Below, piece by piece: positions 28,499 through 37,222 of a stretch of DNA of 64,000 bases (the stretch's first letter is position 1; every line of letters starts with the position of its first letter). The stretch covers positions 377,294-441,293 of the forward strand of contig CAVOJD010000009.1 of assembly GCA_963696075.1 (NCBI GenBank), given 5' to 3'. The notes under the pieces were generated by a model. That model did not search any database, was not told where the DNA came from, and worked only from the letters and a program-made list of their open reading frames with translations. The position numbers were made by a program, and so were the translations under genes. Source of the stretch: CAJQQK01 sp963696075 (GTDB lineage: Bacteria; Pseudomonadota; Alphaproteobacteria; Rhizobiales; Hyphomicrobiaceae).

Positions 28499-29833
28499 TC
28501 ACCCGACCTCGTCACGGCCAAAGGCTGCGATACCCTCTGTCGCAAGCACGATTACCAGCGCGGCCACCGAGAACGCCAGGAAGCCGATACTCAGGGGGAG
28601 CGCCGTCTGGTCAAAGAACTGGCCGACCAGGGTGCCAAAGAGCGCGCCCGCCAGCGTTGTATAAGACCCCATGATGGAAGACGCTGTTCCCGCGACAGCG
28701 CCGAGCGGCTCCATGGCAACGGCGTTGAAGTTGGAAACGATCAGGCCAAAGAAGAAAAACAACACGACGAGGCCGCTCCACAGCAGAAAAAACGGGGGAT
28801 GGCCGCTGTAACTCCAGGTTATGGCTGCAACACAGGCTGCAACGACGGTGAAGGCGGCAAGCGCCCGATGAGAGACGGTACGCATCCCGAACCGCATCAC
28901 GATCTGTGAATTCGTCAGACCGGCGGCGGCCATCGCCATCGCCACGGACCCGAAGGCGATCGGAAACCAGGGGCCGAGGCCGTAGACGTCGACGAATATC
29001 TGCTGGGAGGACAGAATGTAGCTCATCAGGCAGGCAAACATGAAGCCGCTGGCGGCGATATAAGCGACGGAGACGGGGGTTGTGACGACGGCTGCGAGGG
29101 CTGCCGTGAAGGCGACCGGTTCGGCGCTGATGGACGGGGCACCGTCAAGACGCACGACGTGTCGCGCCCCCGGGCTTGGCACGCGGCTTTGGCCGCGATG
29201 GGTCGGGGAGGTTTCCGGCAGGCGGATCCAGGCCCACACGAACGCGATGACGCCAACGATGGCGAGGATGTAAATCGGCGCGCGCCACCCGCCAATCAGG
29301 CCGAGGAACTGCCCGATCGAGGGCGCGACGACGGGTACGAGGATGAATGTCGTCATGACCAGCGACATCAGGCGGGCCATCTGGCGGCCGGAGAACAGGT
29401 CGCGGACGATGGCGACAACGACGACGCGGGGGGCCGCCCCGCCGACGCCTTGCAGGAAGCGGGCAACGAGGAGCCAGGAGAAAGACTGGGCGGTACTGGC
29501 GAGGGCGGCGCCGATGGTGAATATGATCAGGCCGGCAAACAGGATCGGGAGACGGCCGGCGCGGTCGGAGAGGCTTCCGACAACGAGCTGGCCGAGGACG
29601 AGGCCGATCAAATAACTGGTGATGACCCATTGGCGGTCGTTGTCACGTTCGACGCCGAGGCTGGCAGCCAGATCGGGCAACACCGGCAGCATGATGTCGA
29701 TCGAAAGCGCCGTCAGGCAGGTCAGAAGGGCAGCCAACGTGACGAATTCGAACATCGAGAGGGGCAGCCCGGCGACGCGGCCGGACGCAACGGCAGGCGT
29801 TGCCTCGGGTGGTGGATTGGGGGAGGACGACAA
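28499..29833 (-). CDS. Bcr/CflA-type MFS drug exporter
   Basis: 12-helix major facilitator, 444 residues. The motif LTALSIDIMLPVLPDLAASL is typical of the Bcr/CflA subfamily. The MFS loop motif GSLSDRAGRLPILFAGLIIF and motif C region FLQGVGGAAPRVVVVAIVRD follow. Substrate is unknown; family members export drugs or small metabolites by proton antiport. The long reading starts at a TTG; a downstream ATG at 29755 (MFEFVTLAALLTCLTALSID) is an equally good start. It lies directly upstream of nuoA on the same strand, so it may share transcription with the nuo operon. Confidence 0.85.
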   Translation of the reverse strand: MSSSPNPPPEATPAVASGRVAGLPLSMFEFVTLAALLTCLTALSIDIMLPVLPDLAASLGVERDNDRQWVITSYLIGLVLGQLVVGSLSDRAGRLPILFAGLIIFTIGAALASTAQSFSWLLVARFLQGVGGAAPRVVVVAIVRDLFSGRQMARLMSLVMTTFILVPVVAPSIGQFLGLIGGWRAPIYILAIVGVIAFVWAWIRLPETSPTHRGQSRVPSPGARHVVRLDGAPSISAEPVAFTAALAAVVTTPVSVAYIAASGFMFACLMSYILSSQQIFVDVYGLGPWFPIAFGSVAMAMAAAGLTNSQIVMRFGMRTVSHRALAAFTVVAACVAAITWSYSGHPPFFLLWSGLVVLFFFFGLIVSNFNAVAMEPLGAVAGTASSIMGSYTTLAGALFGTLVGQFFDQTALPLSIGFLAFSVAALVIVLATEGIAAFGRDEVG

Positions 29834-30091
29834 GGCCGTGACTTTCGCGGGGCAACACCCGGGGGCGCTGGATCAGGGATGAGCGGCTGGTCTTTGCAGC
29901 CGGCGGCCATTAGTACGCCAGGGGATAATCGGGTCAATCCGGACGTGGTGCCGCCTTGACTTGATCGTAGGGTAATGTCACGGCGGCGGCGTCCGTTATG
30001 GGAATCGATCGTACAAGCAGGGCCATCATGGCTCCTGAGATCAACATCCCTCGTTTGATTGATCGGCCAGTTATTTACAACAGGTTCTCCC

Positions 30092-31888
30092 TTGGAAGCG
30101 CGCAACACCACCGACCACAAGGCCTCGGCGCTGTTCCACAGGATATGGCTGGAGTGGGGCCATCGCCATCGCCGGCTGATCGCCCTCAATCTGGCCTGCA
30201 TCGGCGTCTTTTCGGCGGTCAACGGGCTCTATGCGCCGATCATCAAGTATATCGTCGATCAAGCGAGCGCCGGGGTCACTGACAACTACTGGATCCTGAT
30301 CGCGGCGCTTGTCGTCACCGTGGTCAAGGCGTCGGCGTTGCTGGCCCACAAGCGCCTCAACGTGCGCCTCTTCACCGGCATATCGCTCGACATGCAACGG
30401 GCGCTCTATGCCAAGATGATCGCAGCCGACGTCGCCTGGCATGGCCGCGAGCCTCCCGCTGCCCTGGCGCAACGGATCATGGCTGATGTGGGGGAAGTGC
30501 GGGGCGCGCTGGAACGGGTCGTGAACAATGCGATCCGTGACGTCCTGATGATCGTCGCCGTCGTTGCCTCGATGATCTACATCGACTGGCAGCTCTCATT
30601 GATTGCGTTTGCCGTGTTCCCGATTGCGATCTGGCCGATCTCGAAGATCGGGCGGTCGCTGAGAAAAATCGGCCGCCAGACCCAGGCGAGCATCGGCGGT
30701 GTCAGTGCGCGCCTGCTCGAGGGGTTGGCAAGCATCAAGGTTGCGAAAACCTACCAGCTCGAGGACCGGCTCAATACCCGCAGCCGTGAAGATCTCGAAA
30801 TGCTGAGGGCCCTTAGTATTCGTGCCGGCGACCACCAGGCATTGATCGATCCGATGATGGAGGTCCTCGGCGGGATCGTGATCGTCGGGGTCTTGTTCTT
30901 TGTCGGGTGGCGGCTCGACGCCGGGCAGAACACGCTCGGCGATTTCGCGGGCTTCATCACGGCGCTGCTGCTTGCCGGCCAGCCGCTGCGTGCGCTTGGC
31001 AATCTCGCCGGCCATATCCAGCGTGGCCTCGCCGCCAGCCAACGGGTCTTCAGTGTACTTGATGAGCCGGCGCGGGTGGTGACACGGGCCGGCGCGCCGG
31101 CGCTCGTCGTCTCACGCGGCGACGTGACCTTCGAGGACGCGACATTTTCCTACGAGACGGAGCCCCGGCCGGCGCTGGATCATGTTTCGCTGGTTGTTCC
31201 GGGCGGCAGCCGGTTGGCGTTGGTTGGGCGGAGCGGTGCTGGCAAGTCGACGCTGTTCAACCTGATCCCGCGCCTGTTCGATCCGACCGAGGGCCGCGTG
31301 CTGGTGGATCAACAGGATATCAGCGGGGTCACACTCGAGAGCCTGCGCGCCAACATCGCGCTCGTCACCCAGGACTCGATCCTGTTCAACGATACGGTGC
31401 GCGCCAATATTGCGATCGGCGCCCGCGACGGGCGGGCCGAGGACATTGCGTTGGAGGCCGTACAGGACGCTGCAAAGTCAGCCGCCGCGCACGACTTCAT
31501 CGAGGCGCTGCCGAAGGGATACGACACCGTGATCGGTGTTGGCGGTGACAGGCTCTCCGGCGGCCAGCGGCAGCGACTTTCGATTGCGCGCGCGTTCCTG
31601 AGAAACGCCCCCATCCTGCTGCTGGATGAGGCGACAAGTGCGCTCGATGCGGAGGCGGAGGCCCAGATCCGAGAGGCCCTCGAGCGGCTTTCGGCAGGGC
31701 GCACGACGATCGTCATCGCGCACCGGCTGTCGACGATCATGGATGCCGACCAGATTGCCGTCCTCGACCGTGGACGGCTTGTGGAACTTGGCGATCATGC
31801 CGCGCTGATCGCGCGGGATGGGATTTACGCATCGCTGTTCCGATTGCAATTTCAGGATGTTCTCGACGTTAGCGAAGTGGGCGATTAG
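30092..31888 (+). CDS. MsbA-like ABC exporter (fused permease and ATPase)
   Basis: Half-transporter of about 598 residues. An N-terminal six-helix domain (about 25-330) is followed by a complete ATPase: Walker A VGRSGAGKST near residue 378, Q-loop VTQDSILFNDTVRANI, signature LSGGQRQRLSIARA near 487, Walker B ILLLDEATSALD near 507 and H-loop IVIAHRLST. All catalytic residues are present, in contrast to the degenerate ABC protein at 34198. The start is unclear: TTG at 30092 with a nearby AGG, or TTG at 30059. Substrate is unknown (lipid or glycolipid flippase is the family norm). It is convergent with the cyclase gene. Confidence 0.88.
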   Translation: MEARNTTDHKASALFHRIWLEWGHRHRRLIALNLACIGVFSAVNGLYAPIIKYIVDQASAGVTDNYWILIAALVVTVVKASALLAHKRLNVRLFTGISLDMQRALYAKMIAADVAWHGREPPAALAQRIMADVGEVRGALERVVNNAIRDVLMIVAVVASMIYIDWQLSLIAFAVFPIAIWPISKIGRSLRKIGRQTQASIGGVSARLLEGLASIKVAKTYQLEDRLNTRSREDLEMLRALSIRAGDHQALIDPMMEVLGGIVIVGVLFFVGWRLDAGQNTLGDFAGFITALLLAGQPLRALGNLAGHIQRGLAASQRVFSVLDEPARVVTRAGAPALVVSRGDVTFEDATFSYETEPRPALDHVSLVVPGGSRLALVGRSGAGKSTLFNLIPRLFDPTEGRVLVDQQDISGVTLESLRANIALVTQDSILFNDTVRANIAIGARDGRAEDIALEAVQDAAKSAAAHDFIEALPKGYDTVIGVGGDRLSGGQRQRLSIARAFLRNAPILLLDEATSALDAEAEAQIREALERLSAGRTTIVIAHRLSTIMDADQIAVLDRGRLVELGDHAALIARDGIYASLFRLQFQDVLDVSEVGD

Positions 31889-31969
31889 TTGCATGGCGCG
31901 CTTGCCATCGCACCAACGACGGGCCGGATCATGCATTTCTCCGCGGCATGACCGGGCGGGATGGCCGGT

Positions 31970-33727
31970 TCAGGAAGCAGGGACCGGTTTGGCCGCCGGT
32001 TCCGCGCCGCCCGATCCCAGCCCGTCGTCCTCTTCGAAGTCCGCATCATCCGCGTTGATACTGATCGCGTAGGCGACCACCGGCTCACTCAGGCCGCTGA
32101 TATTGATCTCCCGGCGCATGCCCGGGTTCTGGCCACGGCCCGCTGCCTTGAGCGTTGCCTGGGAGGCGAGGCAATCGTTCAGCAGACGTTTGGTTGCAGC
32201 TTCGAGCTCGCTTGCGATGGTCACGGTTTCACCAAGCGCCGTATTGTAGAAGCCGCGTTGGTCGTCGCCTATGCGCGCCATGATAAGCGGGCCGGTATGG
32301 ATGCCGATGCCGATACGCAGGGGCATCGAAAGCGCGGCTTGAAACTCTGTGTTCATGACCTCGATGGCGCGCAGCATGTCGCGGGCGGCGCGCAAGGCGG
32401 AACGGCTGCCATGGCGGCTGGAGCCATTGAGGCCGAAGACGGCCATCAAACCGTCACTCAGATACATCGTCGCCTGGCCGCCGTGGGCCTCGACGCTTTG
32501 CTGGATCTCGCTCAGGAATCTGTTCAGGAGGGCCACGAGGTCATACGGAAACTGCGTCTTCGACAGGACCGTAAACGCGCGCATGTCGACAAACAGCACT
32601 GTTGCGGTGATCTCGGCGCCGGCCTCATAAGCGTCGTCCGGCATCTGGCCGACTGAGAGATTACCGGCGCTGGCTGGCATCAGGATTTGCACCTTCAGGG
32701 GCTCTGTCGGTTGAATCTGGCAGGCGAGGCGCACGTTGGGCGGCGCGGAGATGCGGTCGAGGAGCGATTTCTCCGTGGCGTTGGGCGGGGCGAGACTGTC
32801 GCCGCCGTCGAGGACGAGAACGCGGCAGGTCGAGCAACGGGCCCGGCCGCCGCATAGCGAGGGGTGCGGGATCCCCTGGGTGCGACTCGCTTCAAGCAGG
32901 GTCGAGCCGCGCGGCAGCATGACCTTGCCATGGCCGACGTAGTTCATGGCAATACGCCGCCCGAAGCGGCGCATGAGCGCGCGCGCGGCCAGCACGATGA
33001 TGAGGGCGAGGCCAAACGCGATCAGCACATTGTAGGCAAAGCGCTCAGCCGTTACGAAAGCTGCTGCTTGATCCGCCGTCCAGCGTGCGCCGGGATGCGC
33101 TGCAACAACCGCCTCACGGCCTGCCGCGACGTAGCCTGCCAGCGCAGCCAAGGGCACGATGACGGCAAACAGAAGAAACGCCTGACGCCAACGGGGCCAC
33201 CACGTCTTGGTCCTGAGATAGTACTCGAGGCCGATCATGGCGTGGCCCCACACCACCAGGGTCAGGGCGGTTTGCATCCAGCCGCGGTTCGGCCAGAGGT
33301 GCTGCAGCGTCGCCCCATAAACATCCTGGACATTGGCGACTTCCGAGACCCAGCGCGTGCCGATCGCATGCTGGTAGAGGAGAAACGGAATGGCGAGCCC
33401 CAGACAAATCTGGAGTGCGTCGCGGAGCGGCATGCGCCAGGTCCGCCGCTCGACGATGCGTTTGAGCGCGAGGACGACATGAATGCTTGCGGCCCCATAG
33501 AGCAGGATGGTGCCGGGCCATGAGCGCCAGACGCCGACCCGCCAGACCTGAACCTCCTCCATGACCGCAATGCCGAAGATGCCCATGGCATGGTTCAGGA
33601 AGTGGGTCAGAACGAAGGTGAACAGAACAAGCCCCGACCACAGGCGTGCGGTGCGCTCGATGCTGGCGAGGCGTCCGGCATTGATTGGCGCCTTGGCGCT
33701 TGCGGGCTGGGGAACTTGCTGGGCCAT
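31970..33727 (-). CDS. Membrane cyclase with cytochrome-b-like anchor and 2Fe-2S domain
   Basis: 585 residues in three parts. Residues about 25-245 hold six membrane segments with histidines in LTHFLNHAMGIFG, AASIHVVLALKR, YQHAIGTRWV and WGHAMIGLEYY, like di-heme succinate dehydrogenase/CyaC anchors. Residues about 262-350 are a plant-type 2Fe-2S domain (CGGRARCSTC, later LACQIQ). Residues about 370-545 are a class III cyclase fold with both metal aspartates (LFVDMRAFT, YLSDGLMAVFG). The usual transition-state Asn and Arg (TVNxAxRLE) are replaced: the protein reads GETVTIASELE. So cyclase activity is uncertain. It starts 21 bases after the cNMP-binding gene, as third gene of a tight trio. Confidence 0.88.
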   Translation of the reverse strand: MAQQVPQPASAKAPINAGRLASIERTARLWSGLVLFTFVLTHFLNHAMGIFGIAVMEEVQVWRVGVWRSWPGTILLYGAASIHVVLALKRIVERRTWRMPLRDALQICLGLAIPFLLYQHAIGTRWVSEVANVQDVYGATLQHLWPNRGWMQTALTLVVWGHAMIGLEYYLRTKTWWPRWRQAFLLFAVIVPLAALAGYVAAGREAVVAAHPGARWTADQAAAFVTAERFAYNVLIAFGLALIIVLAARALMRRFGRRIAMNYVGHGKVMLPRGSTLLEASRTQGIPHPSLCGGRARCSTCRVLVLDGGDSLAPPNATEKSLLDRISAPPNVRLACQIQPTEPLKVQILMPASAGNLSVGQMPDDAYEAGAEITATVLFVDMRAFTVLSKTQFPYDLVALLNRFLSEIQQSVEAHGGQATMYLSDGLMAVFGLNGSSRHGSRSALRAARDMLRAIEVMNTEFQAALSMPLRIGIGIHTGPLIMARIGDDQRGFYNTALGETVTIASELEAATKRLLNDCLASQATLKAAGRGQNPGMRREINISGLSEPVVAYAISINADDADFEEDDGLGSGGAEPAAKPVPAS

Positions 33728-33748
33728 CGAAAGGTGCGCTCTCAGTGA

Positions 33749-34201
33749 TTAGCTTGTGGGCTCGGACAATTCGAGGAGGCGATCGGACGTTGCATCGACC
33801 CGGTTTGCCAGTTCCCGCGCGAGGGCGACGGTCACCTGGGGGACCTGGTAGAGCAGTTCATGGAAGACGTTCGCGTCGGTGCGCAACATGGTGGTCTCTT
33901 CCAGGGCGATGACGCTTGCTGAACGCGCTCGGCCGCAGATGACACCCGTCTCGCCGAGCACGGCACCACCGGTCAGTTCCGCAAGGTCGATGCGGCGCCC
34001 GTTCAGTTCGCGGCTGACGCGAACGCGGCCGGAAAGCATGAAATAGACCGCGTCCGACGGATCGCCCTGCTCGAAGACCGCATCGCCTTCCTGGTAATGC
34101 AGGCGATCGCTCGACATCGCAACGAGTTTGCATTTCGCGGTCTCAAGGTCGCGGAAGAGGGGAATATCGCGCAGCCGTTCACATTCACTCAGTAAGCTCA
34201 T
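33749..34201 (-). CDS. Stand-alone cyclic-nucleotide-binding domain protein
   Basis: 150 residues that are almost entirely one CRP-type cNMP-binding domain: IPLFRDLETAKCKLVAM, YQEGDAVFEQGDPSDAVYF and the phosphate-binding cassette GGAVLGETGVICGRARSASV with the ribose-contact Glu and phosphate-contact Arg present. There is no helix-turn-helix, so it is not a CRP-type DNA binder; it should act on a protein partner. Its ATG overlaps the stop of the upstream ABC-like gene in an ATGA junction, and the cyclase gene follows after 21 bases. This order implies a shared function. Confidence 0.87.
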   Translation of the reverse strand: MSLLSECERLRDIPLFRDLETAKCKLVAMSSDRLHYQEGDAVFEQGDPSDAVYFMLSGRVRVSRELNGRRIDLAELTGGAVLGETGVICGRARSASVIALEETTMLRTDANVFHELLYQVPQVTVALARELANRVDATSDRLLELSEPTS

Positions 34202-37008
34202 TGGCCTGGCTCCCACTGTTTGGCACTGATCGGGTGTCGCGCCGGTTGGTCGTCCGTTTCTGTTTGATTGCGGCCGGCGCCTGAACCTTCAGCGTCGGCT
34301 TCCGTCTCATTGTGCGCCTCAGCCTCATCGCGGCCCGGTGCGGATGGTTGAGGGCGCGGTGGCGTGCGGGCTGCATCTTCAAGGGTCACGCGGGCGCCGT
34401 CGACGGCGAGGGTGGTATCGAAGGAGATGGTTGGCGGCCGCTCGGGCGCCGTCACGATCATCGTCTGGCCGGCCATGCGCTGGGCCAGCGTTTGGAGCAC
34501 GCGTCTCTTCTGTTCGTCACCGAACGCCTTCAGGGCATCTTCCAGAATGAGTATCTGTGGGTTCGCCACAATGCCGCGTGCGATCGAGACAGCGGCGCGC
34601 TGGGGGGCAAACAGCGCCTGGCCGCGCGGGCCGACATCGAAGTCGAGGCCGAGGGAATAGACCATGCGCTCCATATCCAACTCCGGCAGCGTCTCCTTGA
34701 GGAAGCGGGAGACGCGCTGTTCCGCATTGGCGACGTTCTGGGCGACGCGGCCGAAAAGCAGATTGTCGCGCAGGGGGGCAGCGGCGATGACGGTATCGGG
34801 TTCGTAGAATTCGATCTCGTCGACATAGTCCTGAGGCAGATACGTCCGGAAGCTCTCGCGGGCGCGCAGGATGCGGCTTTCCAGTTCCGGGGTGACGAGG
34901 CCGAGGCGATGGCGCGGCTCGATGTAGCCCAGCGCCAGCGAGATGAGTTCGTCCATGGCCGCGTCTGAAAGGCCCGCGCCACGCTCATCGGCACGCGCCT
35001 GGTCGACGATGTCGGAATACATTTCAAGATCAGACGCGCGGATCATCGAAAAGCGCTCGAACAGCGGGTGGCCGCTGGGAAGATCGGCGAAGACTTCGAC
35101 GCCGTTTTCGGCAATGCGCAGACCGATCTCGACGAGAGGTTCAGTCAGCGCTTCAACGGCAATGATCGAGCGAAAATAGCGGTCTGCCGCCCGCTCGGGG
35201 CCAACCAGGCGGGCGCCCACCACCACGCCGAATATGATGTTCTCGCCAATGGTGGCGTGGGGATTGAAGCGCGCCACATCGAAGGGTTCGATCAGGCGGT
35301 CGAGGGCTGCCTGCTCGAGGCGGCTGCGGATGTCGTGGCGCGCCGTGACGACACGAGCCTTGACGGTCTCACCGGTGTCGGCGGGCAGTTTCCCGCGCAG
35401 GCCGAATTCGTAGAGGTCGGTGCCGATCGGGAGGTCGCACAGGAGGTCGATCAGGCAATCTTCGAGTTCGTCCGGACTGCTTGCGCCGGCGCGCTCGTAA
35501 TCACACCAGTCGGCGTCTTCAGCGACCATGGGGTTGCCGGTGCGCTGGGCTTCGCGCCACCGCAGTTCGGCGGGATCACCGGGGGAAGGTGCGTCGTGGC
35601 GCAGCGCAAGGATGATATTTTCCCGGATCGTTCCCGAGAACAGCTCGGGGTCCGGCGGCACATAGGAAATGGCCGCGGCGACCTGGCTGGTGCTGAGGGT
35701 CGCGAGATCGGTCTGGCCGAAGGCGATACGGCCCTCGTACTGGGTGATCTGGCGGCCAAGGGCACGGGCCAGGATGTCGCGCCCCGAGGCCGATGAACCG
35801 ACCAGGGCGATGTGGCCGGGACGCGGGACCGAGAACGAGGCGGCAGCAATCTGCGGCTGGCCGCGCTGGTCGGTGATCGTCAGATCTCGAACGTTGATCG
35901 GATCGCTTGCGGCAAACGGGGCTTCACCCGGCCGGCCACCATCGTCGGGCAACAGTTGGCGGCCTGAAAACTGCGAGATGATCTGCTCGTACTTGATGGT
36001 GACGTCGGCGCGGCGCTGCTCCCAGTCGATCAATTCCTTGATCGGTGGGGGCAGATCGCGATAGGCGGCAATCACGGCGACGAGCTGGCCCAGATCGAGG
36101 GAGCCGCGCAGGGCCAGGTAGCCGCCGATCGAATAGAAGAAGAACGGGGTGACCTGGGCCAGGATGTTGTTCAGGTATTTGACGGCAAACTTGCGCTTGT
36201 AGAGGTCCGCCCGGATCTTGAAGAGGCTGCCCAGCCGGCTGCCGATCTCGGCTTCACTGAAGGATTTCAGGCCATAGGACTGGATGGTGCGCGAGCCGTC
36301 GACCATTTCGCCGATACGGCCGGCGAGGTGGCGGGCCGCGATCTGGCGCAGGCGGCCGAGGCGCAATTGTTCGCGGCGCAGATAGGGAATGACGAAGGCC
36401 TGTATCAGGACGATCGAGAGCGCGACCAGGCCGAGCCAGAAGCTCTGGACCATGATGAAGATCAGCGCCGTCAGAGCCTGCGTGCTGAGGAACGCCGGCT
36501 GGATGAACGCATCGCCGGTGAAGCCGCCGATCGGCTCGATTTCGTCCTTGATCATGCTGGCGGCTTCGGCCGGCTTGACCGTGCGCAGGTCCTCGGGCCG
36601 GAAGCGCATCATGTTGGCGAACAGCTCGAAGCGCATGCGGCGCATCATGCGTTCGGCCAGCATGCCCTTGAGAATGTTGATGGCGTACTTGAAGGCACCG
36701 TTGATCAGAACAAAGAACAAGAACAGCAGGCTGAGGGCCATCAGGAAGCTGATCTGGTCAAAGAGAAAGCCGTCGGAAATGACAAGCGTACCGCCGAGCC
36801 AGTCCGGCAGCGGCAGGGACATGGCAAATAACCGCGCCTCGGTGATGCCGCCCCGGAACGCCTCGCCCTGGAGGGCCTCGTTCACGATGCGCTTGGGGAC
36901 ATCAAGCGAAAGCCAGTAGAAGGGCAACGAGCCGACGATCAGCAACAGCACGACGATCTGGTCGCGCCGGCTGTGGGTCCAGATGTATCGAAACAGATTC
37001 GGATCCAC
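34198..37008 (-). CDS. Degenerate ABC exporter-like protein with large ATPase insertion
   Basis: 936 residues from GTG at 37008 (N-terminus DPNLFRYIWTHSRRDQIVVL; a GTG at 37101 is the longer option). Residues about 1-300 form an exporter-type membrane domain. The ATPase is atypical: Walker A reads VGSSASGRD (no lysine, no Ser/Thr), signature position reads LFAPQRA instead of LSGGQ, Walker B reads ILILEDALKAF with the catalytic Glu changed, and the H-loop His is absent (IVTAPERP). About 300 extra residues separate the Q-loop region (ELFSGTIRENIILAL) from the rest, and contain similar phrases PHATIGENIIFG and APLRDNLLFG. The tail is acidic and low-complexity. It is probably not an ATP-driven pump. 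Confidence 0.85.
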   Translation of the reverse strand: MDPNLFRYIWTHSRRDQIVVLLLIVGSLPFYWLSLDVPKRIVNEALQGEAFRGGITEARLFAMSLPLPDWLGGTLVISDGFLFDQISFLMALSLLFLFFVLINGAFKYAINILKGMLAERMMRRMRFELFANMMRFRPEDLRTVKPAEAASMIKDEIEPIGGFTGDAFIQPAFLSTQALTALIFIMVQSFWLGLVALSIVLIQAFVIPYLRREQLRLGRLRQIAARHLAGRIGEMVDGSRTIQSYGLKSFSEAEIGSRLGSLFKIRADLYKRKFAVKYLNNILAQVTPFFFYSIGGYLALRGSLDLGQLVAVIAAYRDLPPPIKELIDWEQRRADVTIKYEQIISQFSGRQLLPDDGGRPGEAPFAASDPINVRDLTITDQRGQPQIAAASFSVPRPGHIALVGSSASGRDILARALGRQITQYEGRIAFGQTDLATLSTSQVAAAISYVPPDPELFSGTIRENIILALRHDAPSPGDPAELRWREAQRTGNPMVAEDADWCDYERAGASSPDELEDCLIDLLCDLPIGTDLYEFGLRGKLPADTGETVKARVVTARHDIRSRLEQAALDRLIEPFDVARFNPHATIGENIIFGVVVGARLVGPERAADRYFRSIIAVEALTEPLVEIGLRIAENGVEVFADLPSGHPLFERFSMIRASDLEMYSDIVDQARADERGAGLSDAAMDELISLALGYIEPRHRLGLVTPELESRILRARESFRTYLPQDYVDEIEFYEPDTVIAAAPLRDNLLFGRVAQNVANAEQRVSRFLKETLPELDMERMVYSLGLDFDVGPRGQALFAPQRAAVSIARGIVANPQILILEDALKAFGDEQKRRVLQTLAQRMAGQTMIVTAPERPPTISFDTTLAVDGARVTLEDAARTPPRPQPSAPGRDEAEAHNETEADAEGSGAGRNQTETDDQPARHPISAKQWEPGQ

Positions 37009-37222
37009 GACGGGTCTCGACTGGTGCGGTCGGCTTCGGCAAAGAGTATCTATACCATGAGATGACACAGCGTTCGGCAGCGGCGTGTCAAAAATGTTCA
37101 CATAATGTTGCTTTCCCGACTAGCGGCCTACTTGTCCGAAGCGCCCCCATGGCCCCAACCTGATGGCATGGGGCGACGGCGACGGTACCGCGCCCGGGAC
37201 GATCGCAAGCCAGGGCTGCCCG

